64,000 bases of DNA from Competibacter_A sp003527885. GTDB taxonomy: Bacteria; Pseudomonadota; Gammaproteobacteria; Competibacterales; Competibacteraceae. Of the stretch, positions 40,334-49,346 are shown in pieces. A program made the position numbers and the translations under genes. The notes under the pieces were generated by a model. The model made no database searches. It worked only from the letters and a program-made list of their open reading frames with translations, and was not told where the DNA came from. Every line of letters begins with the position of its first letter. Position 1 is the stretch's first letter. The DNA is taken from NCBI GenBank assembly GCA_035442025.1, contig DAORPQ010000001.1, positions 62,001 through 126,000 on the forward strand, in the 5' to 3' direction.

Positions 40334-41608
40334 CTAGAAGCGAAACCCTGCCACCACGGCAAACAAATGCCACCGCCTTTCCAAGTCCTGGCGGTCGGAG
40401 TTATCCTGAAGCGGCACTATCCAGGCCGTGCCGTCGATATAATGATATTCAGTGGCTATCAAAAAAGAGGGATTGACGTGATAGCGAATTCCGAACGTCC
40501 AATCTTCAGCGAATTGGGTGTGGGCTGGGTATAAGCCTTTGGCGGCAAATTTTTTACCGTGGCGATCTTTGCGATCATTATAAAACACGTCGTAACGCAA
40601 AGTTGCCTGCCATTTTTCGTCGAATCGGTATTCGCCTTGCAAATAATAGCTTTCTCCGACGATCTCTCGATCAAATTCTTCTCCAAAACCCTTATCTTTG
40701 ACCGGCCGTATCGCATATTCGGCCGTCAGGCTGAGCTTTTCCAAATTATACTGAGCTGAAAAAATCACCGGAGAAAATAGATCTTTTCCGGCCAGCAAAT
40801 CGCCCGGCTCGAACGTGGATTCGTAGCGGGTGTCCACCCAGGCCGAGCTTACGCTCAGACGATATTTTCCGCCCTGCATGTCATAGCTCAAGCGACCCAC
40901 ATAAGAGCGTTTGGAGTCAGTGCTCCCCGGAAAATCAAAACCCAAGATCCCGAGTTCGGTATCGACGCTGGTGCTTCGAGGGATTCCCATACCCCATTCG
41001 AACGATAGGTTGCCCCAGTCGTTTCGATAGTCACCGTATAACAACCCACCATCGGCGGACAGGCTCAAATCGCGCTGGGCATCCGCATAAATCGATTGGG
41101 GCAACAAAATCGTCGGTCTGGTGAACAATACATCGCGGGTATCGTTGTAAAGCCCAAAAGGAATTTTGACGCGCCCGAGACGCAGCCCAAGGCGATAGTC
41201 TGGCGTCGAAAGAACGGTGTAATCGAGCAGCCCAAAATCCAGCTCGACATCATTCTCGTGGCCTAGGCCAGCGCGCCGAAACAGCACCTGTGACGCCAAG
41301 CGGATATCGGAGGCAGGCGTCCAAGACCCGGTCAATCCCGCCTCGGTATAATCAAAACTGCCACCGGTATCGCTGGTCCCGAACAACCGGTTATCGGACG
41401 TGAAAAAATAGCCCTGGGTCAAGAAGCCATGTACTTGAACGCTGTCCCCCACGTTAAGGCTCCGCGCTTGCTGGGGTGAAAACCCGCCCAGCACAAGACA
41501 CAAAACCCCAATAACAGCCCGATGGCCCCGGGTCGGAGTTAGCGGCAAATACCCCGTTCGATCAGTCGCACACCGAAAAACGATCCACTGTATTTTTATC
41601 CAGTTCAT
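40334..41608 (-). CDS. Outer-membrane beta-barrel (porin-like) protein
   Basis: A 424-residue protein with an N-terminal signal-like stretch (AVIGVLCLVLGG, residues about 31-42, after a 30-residue polar leader), then repeated amphipathic strands with alternating aromatic residues and the terminal motif VVAGFRF, ending in Phe as expected for barrel assembly. The segment VQVHGFLTQGYFFTSDNRLFG is typical of porin-like proteins in proteobacteria. The substrate is unknown. It is the last gene of a same-strand group with the phosphate-binding-like gene 48 nt upstream, a pairing that suggests a joint role in solute uptake or sensing. Confidence 0.82.
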   Translation of the reverse strand: MNWIKIQWIVFRCATDRTGYLPLTPTRGHRAVIGVLCLVLGGFSPQQARSLNVGDSVQVHGFLTQGYFFTSDNRLFGTSDTGGSFDYTEAGLTGSWTPASDIRLASQVLFRRAGLGHENDVELDFGLLDYTVLSTPDYRLGLRLGRVKIPFGLYNDTRDVLFTRPTILLPQSIYADAQRDLSLSADGGLLYGDYRNDWGNLSFEWGMGIPRSTSVDTELGILGFDFPGSTDSKRSYVGRLSYDMQGGKYRLSVSSAWVDTRYESTFEPGDLLAGKDLFSPVIFSAQYNLEKLSLTAEYAIRPVKDKGFGEEFDREIVGESYYLQGEYRFDEKWQATLRYDVFYNDRKDRHGKKFAAKGLYPAHTQFAEDWTFGIRYHVNPSFLIATEYHYIDGTAWIVPLQDNSDRQDLERRWHLFAVVAGFRF

Positions 41609-41656
41609 GATGGCAAAGCTTACAAAGTCGTTTAAAGAAAACCATTCAACTTCTGA

Positions 41657-42112
41657 TTACTTCAAGACGACGGCCTTAACTGTTTCATCGAGCATCGAAC
41701 CCCGCAAATAACCGATCGCCCCAGGCGTCGAACCGACGAGCATTCGCATCTGCTGTTCTGAATTGACTTTGATCGGTTCTTCACCGGTACCCGAAAAAAC
41801 TAGGCGGTCCCATGCCGCACGTAATTGATAAGGAAAAACATGAAGGATATACTTTGAAAACTCGATATGTAAAAGATCGTTGTCGGGCAAGACAAAAACC
41901 TTGATCGGCGAGCCATCTTCCCATTTTCTCAATCGCATCCCGAAGATGGCGCTCAACATGGTTTGCGAAAACGATGCCTTAGAGTGAGCGTCGGGGTTGA
42001 CGATTATAACGGGAGAGGTTTCCATGGGTACCGCATCGCCAATGTCGGGTATTACACTGGCGGTACAAAGCGTGAGAATAGCGATCAGACGTTGGATGTC
42101 GCGAGTACTCAT
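41657..42112 (-). CDS. Short periplasmic phosphate-binding-like protein
   Basis: A 151-residue protein with a signal peptide (about 1-27) and one lobe of a PstS-like/PBP-like domain: VIIVNPDAHSKASFSQTMLSAIFGMRLRKW and the ending STPGAIGYLRGSMLDETVKAV are the start and end motifs seen in short substrate-binding-like proteins. It is about half the length of PstS, and no permease or ATPase gene is near, so it is unlikely to be a normal ABC component. It lies between the acyltransferase and the barrel gene. Confidence 0.8.
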   Translation of the reverse strand: MSTRDIQRLIAILTLCTASVIPDIGDAVPMETSPVIIVNPDAHSKASFSQTMLSAIFGMRLRKWEDGSPIKVFVLPDNDLLHIEFSKYILHVFPYQLRAAWDRLVFSGTGEEPIKVNSEQQMRMLVGSTPGAIGYLRGSMLDETVKAVVLK

Positions 42113-42196
42113 TCCCTTAAAAATCTAGTCGGCATGAAATCAATCTTAGCGCTCGACTGAAAATCAGCTTGGTAGTTTGCCATAGTCAGTCATCTA

Positions 42197-43015
42197 TCAT
42201 ATAGGAGATTCACTCGGCTGGAGTGCGCCATCGTTGGTCAACAGCCTCCATATTTCCGGGTTCGTCTGATGCGTGCTATCTTCAATCTCCGAAACCGAGC
42301 CCAAATAACTGCGGCATGGCCCGTAATAATCGATGAGCGGGCTAATCGGAGTGAAACAGACGCCGAACCCTTGCAACAGCCTCGCACACGCGGGTTCCAT
42401 TCCCATATATAAATAAGCCAATCGATAGCGGACACTGATTTGGGCGACCGCAACGAGCAAGCCCAGGACCGTATGGGGAAACACGCGCCGCCGTGCATCC
42501 CTACGGCGCTCGGAACCAACTCCCGAAGGGCTGGCTTTACGGCGGTCATCCGACTGCAACGAGGGTTCCAAATCGCCCGGTAGACCATAGGGGTGCTGTC
42601 TCTCTCCCCGTCTTCCGCGAAACTGCGGCGCGAGGATCAAGCGAGAAATTTCACCCAAGCGCGTGCGAGGAAGCCGTTCTAACGCTACAACATCGGCATA
42701 AAAAGCGGCGCCGGCGAATTTTTCAAGTGGAAACTGGGCCTGCGGCTCGGCGTAATCGGGCAATATCACCCTCACTGTGCCGGCGATGTGTCCCGTCTGT
42801 TTGTGCACGAGCAGGCTATGCGCCGACCGTTCATCATATTGATCGTATTCCAACCCTTCCGGATAGTCTTCAGCGTGAAAGCCGGGAATAAGCCCTTCTT
42901 TACAATACACTTCATAGCGCAGCCGATAGCACTCGCGCAATTGCTCCGGCGTCCGTGCGTGAACCACCTCAAAATACTGTTCGAATAAATCCATAAGCTC
43001 TTGTTTTATAATCAA
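42197..43015 (-). CDS. PEP-CTERM/exosortase-associated acyltransferase
   Basis: A 272-residue GNAT-fold protein related to autoinducer synthases. MDLFEQYFEVVHARTPEQLRECYRLRYEVYCKEGL, the GTVRVILPDYAE strand and GEISRLILAPQFR are the family marks. In exosortase-carrying bacteria such proteins are linked to the PEP-CTERM/extracellular polysaccharide system. The start is TTG at 43015: AAGGAGA lies 5 nt before it. A downstream ATG at 42994 is possible. The segment after LAPQFR (about 20 residues, rich in R, S, P) is poorly conserved. No exosortase or PEP-CTERM protein is in the window. Confidence 0.8.
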   Translation of the reverse strand: MIIKQELMDLFEQYFEVVHARTPEQLRECYRLRYEVYCKEGLIPGFHAEDYPEGLEYDQYDERSAHSLLVHKQTGHIAGTVRVILPDYAEPQAQFPLEKFAGAAFYADVVALERLPRTRLGEISRLILAPQFRGRRGERQHPYGLPGDLEPSLQSDDRRKASPSGVGSERRRDARRRVFPHTVLGLLVAVAQISVRYRLAYLYMGMEPACARLLQGFGVCFTPISPLIDYYGPCRSYLGSVSEIEDSTHQTNPEIWRLLTNDGALQPSESPI

Positions 43016-43061
43016 ACCATTCTCCTTACTTCACATGGCGGAACCCGGTCTAAACTTCCGG

Positions 43062-44276
43062 TCACCCCCGGCACTCAATTTTTATGACAAAATCCTGGGC
43101 TTCGGCGGCGATGGCGGTGGCGGCGCGCGAACCGCCGGACTTTCGAGTCTGGTACTCCACGCCGGCCGCCTCCAGAAACCCGCGCGCCAAGGCGGCCTTG
43201 ATGGCGAAATTGACGTTTTGTGGTACGTCTCCTGTCATCTCATGAACGCGGGCCGCGTTCAGTTTGGCGCTGACCACGCCCATTACCGCGCCCTCGGAAT
43301 CCAGCAGAGGTCCGCCGCTGTTACCGGCTTGGGTCGGCGCGGTGAATTGCAGAGCGCGGGTATCGTCGCCCGGGCCGATCAACGAACTCACGTTACCGGT
43401 CGTAACTTGTGGGCCCGAGCCGAGCAGCCCCCCCAACGGATAGCCGACGACCACCACCGACTCGCCCAGCCGCGCCGATAGCCCGTCGCGGAACACCGCC
43501 ACGCCGGGCGGCGGCGCATCGGCCCGCAGCAAGGCCAAATCGTTGATGGGATCGGTGAATACCAACTCTAGCACACAGCGGTGTCGGGGCGAACGGGCTA
43601 TGATCCTGTCAGCATCCTCGATAACGTGATGGTTGGTCAATATGTAACCTTCAGGATGCACACAGAAACCGGTGCCGCTGGACGAGACGCCGTCAGCACC
43701 TGGCTCCCGCCGCCGTCCCGCCCCGCCAGCCGCAGGTCGCTCGTGGGCCGCTTCCGGCAAGTCCAAGCCGAAATGGGCGGCCAGCGCCGGCAGTCCCGCC
43801 GCGAAACCTTGCCCCACCGCCCGGAACTTCCATTGCCCCCGATAGCGGTAGAGTTCGACCAAAATCATGGCGGTCTCGCCGCGGCTGGCCAGCGGTAACG
43901 AAAACAGCAGTTGCGGCTCACCCGAACCGCCCGCCAGCCAAGCCCGGATCGCGCTGAAAGTCCCGAAGGTGGCGCCGCGCGGTAGGGCGGGTCTGACGGT
44001 CAGCACGACCGCCAGCCGGGCGACGGTCGCCGGCAATGCGTCCAGGTCGACCTGAAACTCGCCCGGCGCTCTGAGCAATGCCACCGAGCCGTCGCTGGAG
44101 CGCGGCTGTTCGACGCTGACCAAGCCAGCCAAGCCGCCGATTCGCCCGTCGGCGCCCAGCAACACGACACCGACCTGCAAGCAGCTGGCGAACTCGTTCT
44201 CCGGCTCGCCGTTCACGCCGATCACCACCCGGCCGCCGCCGATCGGGCGGTTCTGTCCGGGCTGCAGTTCTTGCAT
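43062..44276 (-). CDS. TerD domain fused to trypsin-like serine protease
   Basis: A 404-residue two-domain protein. Residues 1-175 match the TerD/stress-response domain: LQPGQNRPIGGG, VVIGVNG, and the end GQWKFRAVGQGFAAGLPALAAHFGLDL; TerD proteins bind calcium and belong to tellurite, phage and envelope-stress systems. After a linker (176-200) comes an HtrA-like protease: H217 in ILTNHHVIEDA, D246 in NDLALLRA, S320 in AGNSGGPLL. All three catalytic residues are present. No PDZ domain is seen and no signal peptide, so it is probably cytoplasmic. It lies 31 nt behind yrfG and 46 nt before the acyltransferase. Confidence 0.9.
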   Translation of the reverse strand: MQELQPGQNRPIGGGRVVIGVNGEPENEFASCLQVGVVLLGADGRIGGLAGLVSVEQPRSSDGSVALLRAPGEFQVDLDALPATVARLAVVLTVRPALPRGATFGTFSAIRAWLAGGSGEPQLLFSLPLASRGETAMILVELYRYRGQWKFRAVGQGFAAGLPALAAHFGLDLPEAAHERPAAGGAGRRREPGADGVSSSGTGFCVHPEGYILTNHHVIEDADRIIARSPRHRCVLELVFTDPINDLALLRADAPPPGVAVFRDGLSARLGESVVVVGYPLGGLLGSGPQVTTGNVSSLIGPGDDTRALQFTAPTQAGNSGGPLLDSEGAVMGVVSAKLNAARVHEMTGDVPQNVNFAIKAALARGFLEAAGVEYQTRKSGGSRAATAIAAEAQDFVIKIECRG

Positions 44277-44307
44277 GAGCGCGCTCTATCCTGGCCGGCC
44301 GGCGGGC

Positions 44308-44973
44308 TCAGCCGACCGGCAACAATTCGGAAAAATCGCCGATGGCGAAAAATTCACCCGGCGGCTTGGGCGGATCGGTCGAATCCGGCCGCAGCACGGA
44401 AACCAGATAAGCGATTCCAAAGGCGTGCGCCGCGCGCAAAATCGCTAAATTATCGTCCACCAGCAGCGTGGTTGCCGGATCGAACGGCTCCACCCCGCGC
44501 AGGTGCGGCCAGAATCCGGGCTGTTCCTTGACCGAGCCCAAGGCGTGCGCGCACACGGTCGCATCGAAGCGCCCGGCCAATCGGGTTTTTTCCATTTTCA
44601 GCGCCAAGCTTTGCGGGTGGGCGTTAGTCACCAGCACCACCCGTTTGCCGGCGGCGCGCAGCGCATCCAGAAACTCCAGCACGTGCGGGTGCACGGCGAT
44701 CAGATGCGCGATTTCGCGTTTGAGCGTCACAATGTCTAACGCCAGTTCCCGGCTCCAGTAATCCAGACAATACCACTCCATCGTCCCTTCCACCGCCCGG
44801 GTGCGGGCCGCCACCTCGGCGCGGGCTTGTTCCAGCGATAGATCGTGGCGATTAGCATAACGCTCTGGAACCAGCTCTCGCCAGAAGTGGTTGTCGAAGC
44901 GCAAATCCAGCAAAGTTCCATCCATGTCCAGCAAGATGGTCTGAATTTGCGCCCAGGGCAATCGCACGCTCAT
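44308..44973 (-). CDS. yrfG: GMP/IMP 5'-nucleotidase (YrfG type)
   Basis: HAD hydrolase that removes phosphate from purine monophosphates. The 221-residue protein has motif I LLDMDGTLLDLRFDN, motif II LVTNAH, the lysine segment GSVKEQPGFW and motif III LLVDDNLAIL. WRELVPERYA and DYWSRELALDI are typical of YrfG. The ATG at 44973 is preceded by GGAG; 12 upstream codons are open but not conserved. Confidence 0.93.
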   Translation of the reverse strand: MSVRLPWAQIQTILLDMDGTLLDLRFDNHFWRELVPERYANRHDLSLEQARAEVAARTRAVEGTMEWYCLDYWSRELALDIVTLKREIAHLIAVHPHVLEFLDALRAAGKRVVLVTNAHPQSLALKMEKTRLAGRFDATVCAHALGSVKEQPGFWPHLRGVEPFDPATTLLVDDNLAILRAAHAFGIAYLVSVLRPDSTDPPKPPGEFFAIGDFSELLPVG

Positions 44974-45162
44974 CGAGGACTCCGCACAGTAAACGCTTCG
45001 AACGGGCAAACTCGTGTAAAATTAAAGCAAATTTATGAGGGTTTGCGCAGAATCCGGCTGGCTGGCCCGCGAGAGACCGCAGCGCCCGGCGCCGGTGTAA
45101 CGCCATTCTGACCGCAAAGCGTCGCCCAGCACCATCCGACCCGACCAAAAGGCTGCCGCGTC

Positions 45163-46008
45163 ATGACCGCTGCCCCCGACATCGACTTGTCCGCTCTGGT
45201 GAGGCCCGTTCAGGCCATCGCCAGGGAGGCGGGGCGACGTATCCTGGACGTGTACGCCGGGGCTTTCGGCGTGACCGAAAAATCCGACCAGAGCCCGGTC
45301 ACCGCCGCCGATCTCGCCTCGCACCATTGTATTTTGCGCGGCCTGAAGCAGCTGACCCCCGCCATTCCGGTCTTGTCCGAAGAGGCCCCCGACGCCAGCT
45401 TCAGCGAACGCAACCGCTGGGACTGGTTGTGGCTGGTCGACCCGCTGGACGGCACGCGGGAATTCATCAAGCGCAACGACCAATTTTCGGTCAACATCGC
45501 GCTGATCCACCGCCATGAGGCGATTTTTGGGCTGGTGCTGGTGCCGGTGAGCGGCGTTTGTTACTACGCTCAACGCGGTGGTGCCGCTTACAAGCAACCG
45601 GCCGCCGGCCAGCCGGCCCAACCCATCCAAGCCGCGCGGGTCTTGCATTATCCGGTCCGGGTGATCAGCAGCCTGGAATCGTATCGCACCCGCCGTTTGC
45701 AAACCTATCTCAGCCAGCTCGGGCCGCATCGGCATCTGGGTATGGGCGGCGGTTTGAAGTCCTGTCTGGTCGCCGAAGGCATGGCGGATATCTATCCCCG
45801 CTTCGGCCCGACCGGAGAATGGGACACCGCCGCCGCCCAGGTGATCTTGGAGCAGGCCGGCGGCCACATGACCGACATGCAGTTGCGGCCGCTGCGTTAC
45901 AACGCCCGTCCGGTGTTGATCAACCCGGATTTTTTCGCGTTTGGCGACGCCACTCGCGACTGGTCCCGCTATCTGCCGCAACGCCACCTGGAAGGATGGC
46001 CGGCTTGA
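45163..46008 (+). CDS. cysQ: 3'(2'),5'-bisphosphate nucleotidase
   Basis: Hydrolyses PAP, the by-product of sulfate assimilation and 4'-phosphopantetheine transfer. The 281-residue protein has the inositol-monophosphatase fold: VTAADLASHHCIL, PVLSEEAP, the metal motif WLVDPLDGTREFIKRN, and GEWDTAAAQVILEQAGG. The length and motifs match CysQ. It is divergent from yrfG and is followed by zapE 39 nt downstream. Confidence 0.95.
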   Translation: MTAAPDIDLSALVRPVQAIAREAGRRILDVYAGAFGVTEKSDQSPVTAADLASHHCILRGLKQLTPAIPVLSEEAPDASFSERNRWDWLWLVDPLDGTREFIKRNDQFSVNIALIHRHEAIFGLVLVPVSGVCYYAQRGGAAYKQPAAGQPAQPIQAARVLHYPVRVISSLESYRTRRLQTYLSQLGPHRHLGMGGGLKSCLVAEGMADIYPRFGPTGEWDTAAAQVILEQAGGHMTDMQLRPLRYNARPVLINPDFFAFGDATRDWSRYLPQRHLEGWPA

Positions 46009-46047
46009 GTGTCCCGCCGTTAGAACAATAAAGTTTCGAGGCCCGTC

Positions 46048-47163
46048 ATGCCCTACGAACGCTACCGCCGCGATCTGCAACAAGAAGGTCTCCAACACGA
46101 CCCCGCTCAGGAAAGGGCGGTCCAACGCCTGCAAAAAATCTACGATCAATTGCTCGCGCAGCCGACGGCGGCCGCACCGACCAAGAAAACCGGGCTGCTC
46201 GCCCGCTGGTCGGGCCGCGACAAAGCGGAGGCCACCGCCGCTCCGGCCGTGCGGGGACTGTATCTGTGGGGCGGCGTGGGTCGAGGTAAAACCTATCTGG
46301 TCGATACCTTCGTCGACGCGCTGCCGCTGGAGCGCAAGCTGCGGATTCACTTTCACAGCTTCATGCGGGCGGTGCACGCCGAATTGAAGGAACTGAAAAA
46401 CCGGCAAGACCCATTGAAGGCTGTCGCCCGTCGGTTCGCCGAGAAAGCCCGCGTCATCTGCCTGGACGAATTCTTCGTCGCCGACATCACCGACGCCATG
46501 CTGCTGGATGGCTTGTTGCGCGAGCTGTTCGCCAACGGCGTGACGCTGATCACCACCTCCAACATCGAGCCGGACGGCTTGTACAAAGATGGCCTGCAAC
46601 GCGCTCGCTTTCTGCCCGCCATCGAACTGATCAAACAGCATCTGGACGTGCTGAACGTGGACGGTGGCGTCGACTACCGCTTACGTTATCTGGAAAAGGC
46701 GGAGATTTATCACTACCCGCTGGACGACCGGGCCGAACAGATCCTGGACGAGCTGTTCGACCACATCGCGCCCGAACCCGGCCACCGCGGCGGCGATCTG
46801 GAAATCGAGGGCCGCTACATCCCCACGCTGCGTGAAGCGGACGGCATCGTCTGGTTCAGTTTTCGGGCGATCTGCGACGGGCCGCGCGGCACCGCCGACT
46901 ACATCGAAATCGCCCGCTGCTTCCACACCGTGCTCATTTCCAACGTGCCGGTCATGGACTGGCAGACGGAAAATCAGGCGCGGCGCTTCGTCAATCTGGT
47001 GGATGAATTTTACGACCGGGGCGTCAAGCTGGCGCTGTCCGCCGCCGGGCCGCCGTTGCAGATCTATCAGGGCGAGAAACTGAAATTCGAGTTCCAGCGC
47101 ACCGTCAGCCGCTTGCAGGAAATGCAGTCGCACGAGTATCTGGAGCGGCCGCATCTGCCGTAG
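46048..47163 (+). CDS. zapE: Cell division ATPase ZapE
   Basis: AFG1-like ATPase that acts on FtsZ rings late in division. The 371-residue protein has Walker A GGVGRGKT at 75-82, Walker B VICLDEFFVADI, and LITTSNIEPDGLYKDGLQRARFLPAI, characteristic of the family. It ends 3 nt from the convergent dehydrogenase gene. Confidence 0.96.
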   Translation: MPYERYRRDLQQEGLQHDPAQERAVQRLQKIYDQLLAQPTAAAPTKKTGLLARWSGRDKAEATAAPAVRGLYLWGGVGRGKTYLVDTFVDALPLERKLRIHFHSFMRAVHAELKELKNRQDPLKAVARRFAEKARVICLDEFFVADITDAMLLDGLLRELFANGVTLITTSNIEPDGLYKDGLQRARFLPAIELIKQHLDVLNVDGGVDYRLRYLEKAEIYHYPLDDRAEQILDELFDHIAPEPGHRGGDLEIEGRYIPTLREADGIVWFSFRAICDGPRGTADYIEIARCFHTVLISNVPVMDWQTENQARRFVNLVDEFYDRGVKLALSAAGPPLQIYQGEKLKFEFQRTVSRLQEMQSHEYLERPHLP

Positions 47164-47166
47164 GCG

Positions 47167-48126
47167 TCACCCCACCACCCGCACCGGCTCGCCGCCGAAA
47201 AACCCCTGGATGTTTTGCGCCAGTTGCCCGACCAGCCGCTGGCGGGCTTCGCGGCTACCCCAGGCGCTGTGCGGGGTGACGATCAGGTTGGGGATGTCGG
47301 CCGCCAGCAGCGGATTGCCGTCCACCGGCGGCTCCAGGCTGAGCACGTCCACGCCCGCGCCACCCAGCGCCCCCTTGCGCAGCGCATCGGCCAGCATCGC
47401 CTCGTCCACCAAACCGCCGCGCGCAGTATTGATCAGAACCGCGTCGCGTTTCATCAGCGCCAGCTCCCACGGGCCGATCAGGCCTCGGGTGTCCGGGGTC
47501 AGCGGGCAGTGCAGGCTGAGCACGTCGACCTGCGGCAACAGGATCGGCAGCGGGATCCGCCCCGCTTCCTCCGGCTCCACCGTACCCGGCCGCTGCGCCA
47601 GCAACACCCGCATTCCGAAAGCCTCGGCCACCCGCGCCACCCCTTGACCCAACTGACCGTAACCGACGATGCCGAGCGTCTTGTCGGCCAGTTCCCGAAC
47701 CGGATAATCCAGCAGGCAAAACTGGCGGGCGTGCTGCCAGCGACCGGCGCGCACCGCTTGCCGGTAGTCGGGCAGATGCGTGTACAGCGCCAAGAGCAGC
47801 GCGAAAACATGTTGGACCACCGACGCCACGCCGTAGCCCCGACAGTTGCAAACCGTGATTCCCGCCTTCGCCGCCGCTTCCAGATCCACGTTGTTGACGC
47901 CGGTGGCGGCGACGCAGATCAGCCGCAAGCGCCGGGCGTGCTGGAGCGCGGCGGCATCGAGCATCACCTTGTTGCTGATGACAATCTCGGCGTCCGCGAT
48001 CCGCGCCGCGACCTGCTCGGGTGCGGTGGCCGGATAATAGGTCAAATCGGGCAGAATACCCTCAAGGCCGCCGAAATCCAGATCGCCGCAATCCAGTGAA
48101 TCCCGATCGAGAAAAACACCCCGCAT
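47167..48126 (-). CDS. D-2-hydroxyacid dehydrogenase (glycerate/hydroxypyruvate type)
   Basis: NAD(P)-dependent dehydrogenase of 319 residues. NAD-binding GIVGYGQLGQGVARVAEAFG is present, and the catalytic trio is visible: Arg in INTARGGLVDE, Glu in VLSLEPPVDG, His in VTPHSAWGS. LICVAATGVNNVDLEAAAKAGITVCN is family-typical. The close type is HprA-like hydroxypyruvate reductase, but exact substrate cannot be fixed. ATG at 48126 has GGAGG about 10 nt upstream. The divergent neighbour is hemH. Confidence 0.92.
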   Translation of the reverse strand: MRGVFLDRDSLDCGDLDFGGLEGILPDLTYYPATAPEQVAARIADAEIVISNKVMLDAAALQHARRLRLICVAATGVNNVDLEAAAKAGITVCNCRGYGVASVVQHVFALLLALYTHLPDYRQAVRAGRWQHARQFCLLDYPVRELADKTLGIVGYGQLGQGVARVAEAFGMRVLLAQRPGTVEPEEAGRIPLPILLPQVDVLSLHCPLTPDTRGLIGPWELALMKRDAVLINTARGGLVDEAMLADALRKGALGGAGVDVLSLEPPVDGNPLLAADIPNLIVTPHSAWGSREARQRLVGQLAQNIQGFFGGEPVRVVG

Positions 48127-48242
48127 GAGCCATGAACCTCCGCGCAATGATTCTTCCCATTATAGGCAGCAATGCCCTCAGCCGGGCTTTAGCCGGCTCA
48201 ATGCGCTTAAATTAGCGTACCACCGACAGGAAAGCGCCGCCC

Positions 48243-49346
48243 ATGAAACCGACCGCACCACCCTTCACGCACGATCAAGCCGCCTGCACCGGCGTACTGC
48301 TGGTCAACCTCGGCACGCCCGACGCCGCCACGCCTGCGGCGCTACGCCGCTATCTGGCGGAATTCCTGTGGGATGCGCGGGTGGTGGAAATTCCCCGCCT
48401 GCCGTGGTGGCTGATCCTGCACGGCGTCATCCTGCGGCTGCGGCCCGCCCAATCGGCGCGCAAATATCGGGCGATCTGGACGCCGGACGGCTCACCGCTG
48501 CTGGCCATCAGCCAGCGGCAGCAAGCGGCGATCATGACCGCGTTGGCGGAGCGTTACTCCGGCCCGGTGCGGGTGGCGTTGGGAATGCGCTACGGCAACC
48601 CGTCCATCGCGGCGGCGCTGGCGGCGCTGCGGGACGCCGGCGCGCGGCGTTTGTTGGTGTTACCGCTGTACCCGCAATATTCCGCCGCCACCACCGCCTC
48701 GACCTTCGATGCGGTCGCCGCCGAGCTGCGGACCTGGCGCTGGCTGCCGGAATTGCGCTTCATCAATCACTACCACGACGAAGCCGGTTACGTGGACACG
48801 CTGGCGGACAGCATTCGCGCCGCCCGACGCGAGCAACCGGGCGAACGGTTGCTGTTCTCCTTTCACGGGTTGCCCAAACGCAACCTGCTGGCCGGCGATC
48901 CTTATCACTGTCACTGCCAGAAAACCGCTCGACTGCTGGCCGAGCGGCTGGAGCTACCTGCCGAACACTGGGCCATCGCCTTTCAGTCGCGCTTCGGCCG
49001 CGCCGAATGGCTGCAACCCTACACCAGCGCGCTGCTGGCCGACTGGGCTAAAGCCGGCGTTAAAAGCGTGGATGTGGTCTGCCCCGGCTTCGCCGCCGAC
49101 TGTCTGGAGACCCTGGAGGAAATCGCCATCGAAAACCGGCGGATTTTCCTGGATGCCGGCGGCGAACGTTTCCGTTATCTGCCCGCGTTGAACGACAGCC
49201 CGGCCCACATCGGGTTTCTGGTCGAGTTGATCGGACGCCACGCGGCCGGCTGGCCCGAATTCGCCGCCGCTTGCGCCGCCGAACTCGCCGCGGCGGAGCG
49301 CGCGACCCGCCGCCAGCGGGCGTTGGCCCTGGGGGCGGACGCCTAA
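48243..49346 (+). CDS. hemH: Ferrochelatase
   Basis: Inserts ferrous iron into protoporphyrin IX, the last step of heme synthesis. The 367-residue protein has GVLLVNLGTPDAATPAALRRYL, the catalytic His in LLFSFHGLPKR and the CLETLEEIAIENR segment that carries the second metal-handling acids. The last 20 residues are an Ala/Arg-rich tail. The start ATG has AGGAAAGC upstream. Confidence 0.97.
   Translation: MKPTAPPFTHDQAACTGVLLVNLGTPDAATPAALRRYLAEFLWDARVVEIPRLPWWLILHGVILRLRPAQSARKYRAIWTPDGSPLLAISQRQQAAIMTALAERYSGPVRVALGMRYGNPSIAAALAALRDAGARRLLVLPLYPQYSAATTASTFDAVAAELRTWRWLPELRFINHYHDEAGYVDTLADSIRAARREQPGERLLFSFHGLPKRNLLAGDPYHCHCQKTARLLAERLELPAEHWAIAFQSRFGRAEWLQPYTSALLADWAKAGVKSVDVVCPGFAADCLETLEEIAIENRRIFLDAGGERFRYLPALNDSPAHIGFLVELIGRHAAGWPEFAAACAAELAAAERATRRQRALALGADA

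Noticed and set aside
42500..42600. Frameshift in the acyltransferase
   Set aside because: The poorly conserved stretch suggested one, but family-like sequence resumes in the same frame (RYRLAYLYMGMEPACARLL), so a variable loop is the simpler reading.
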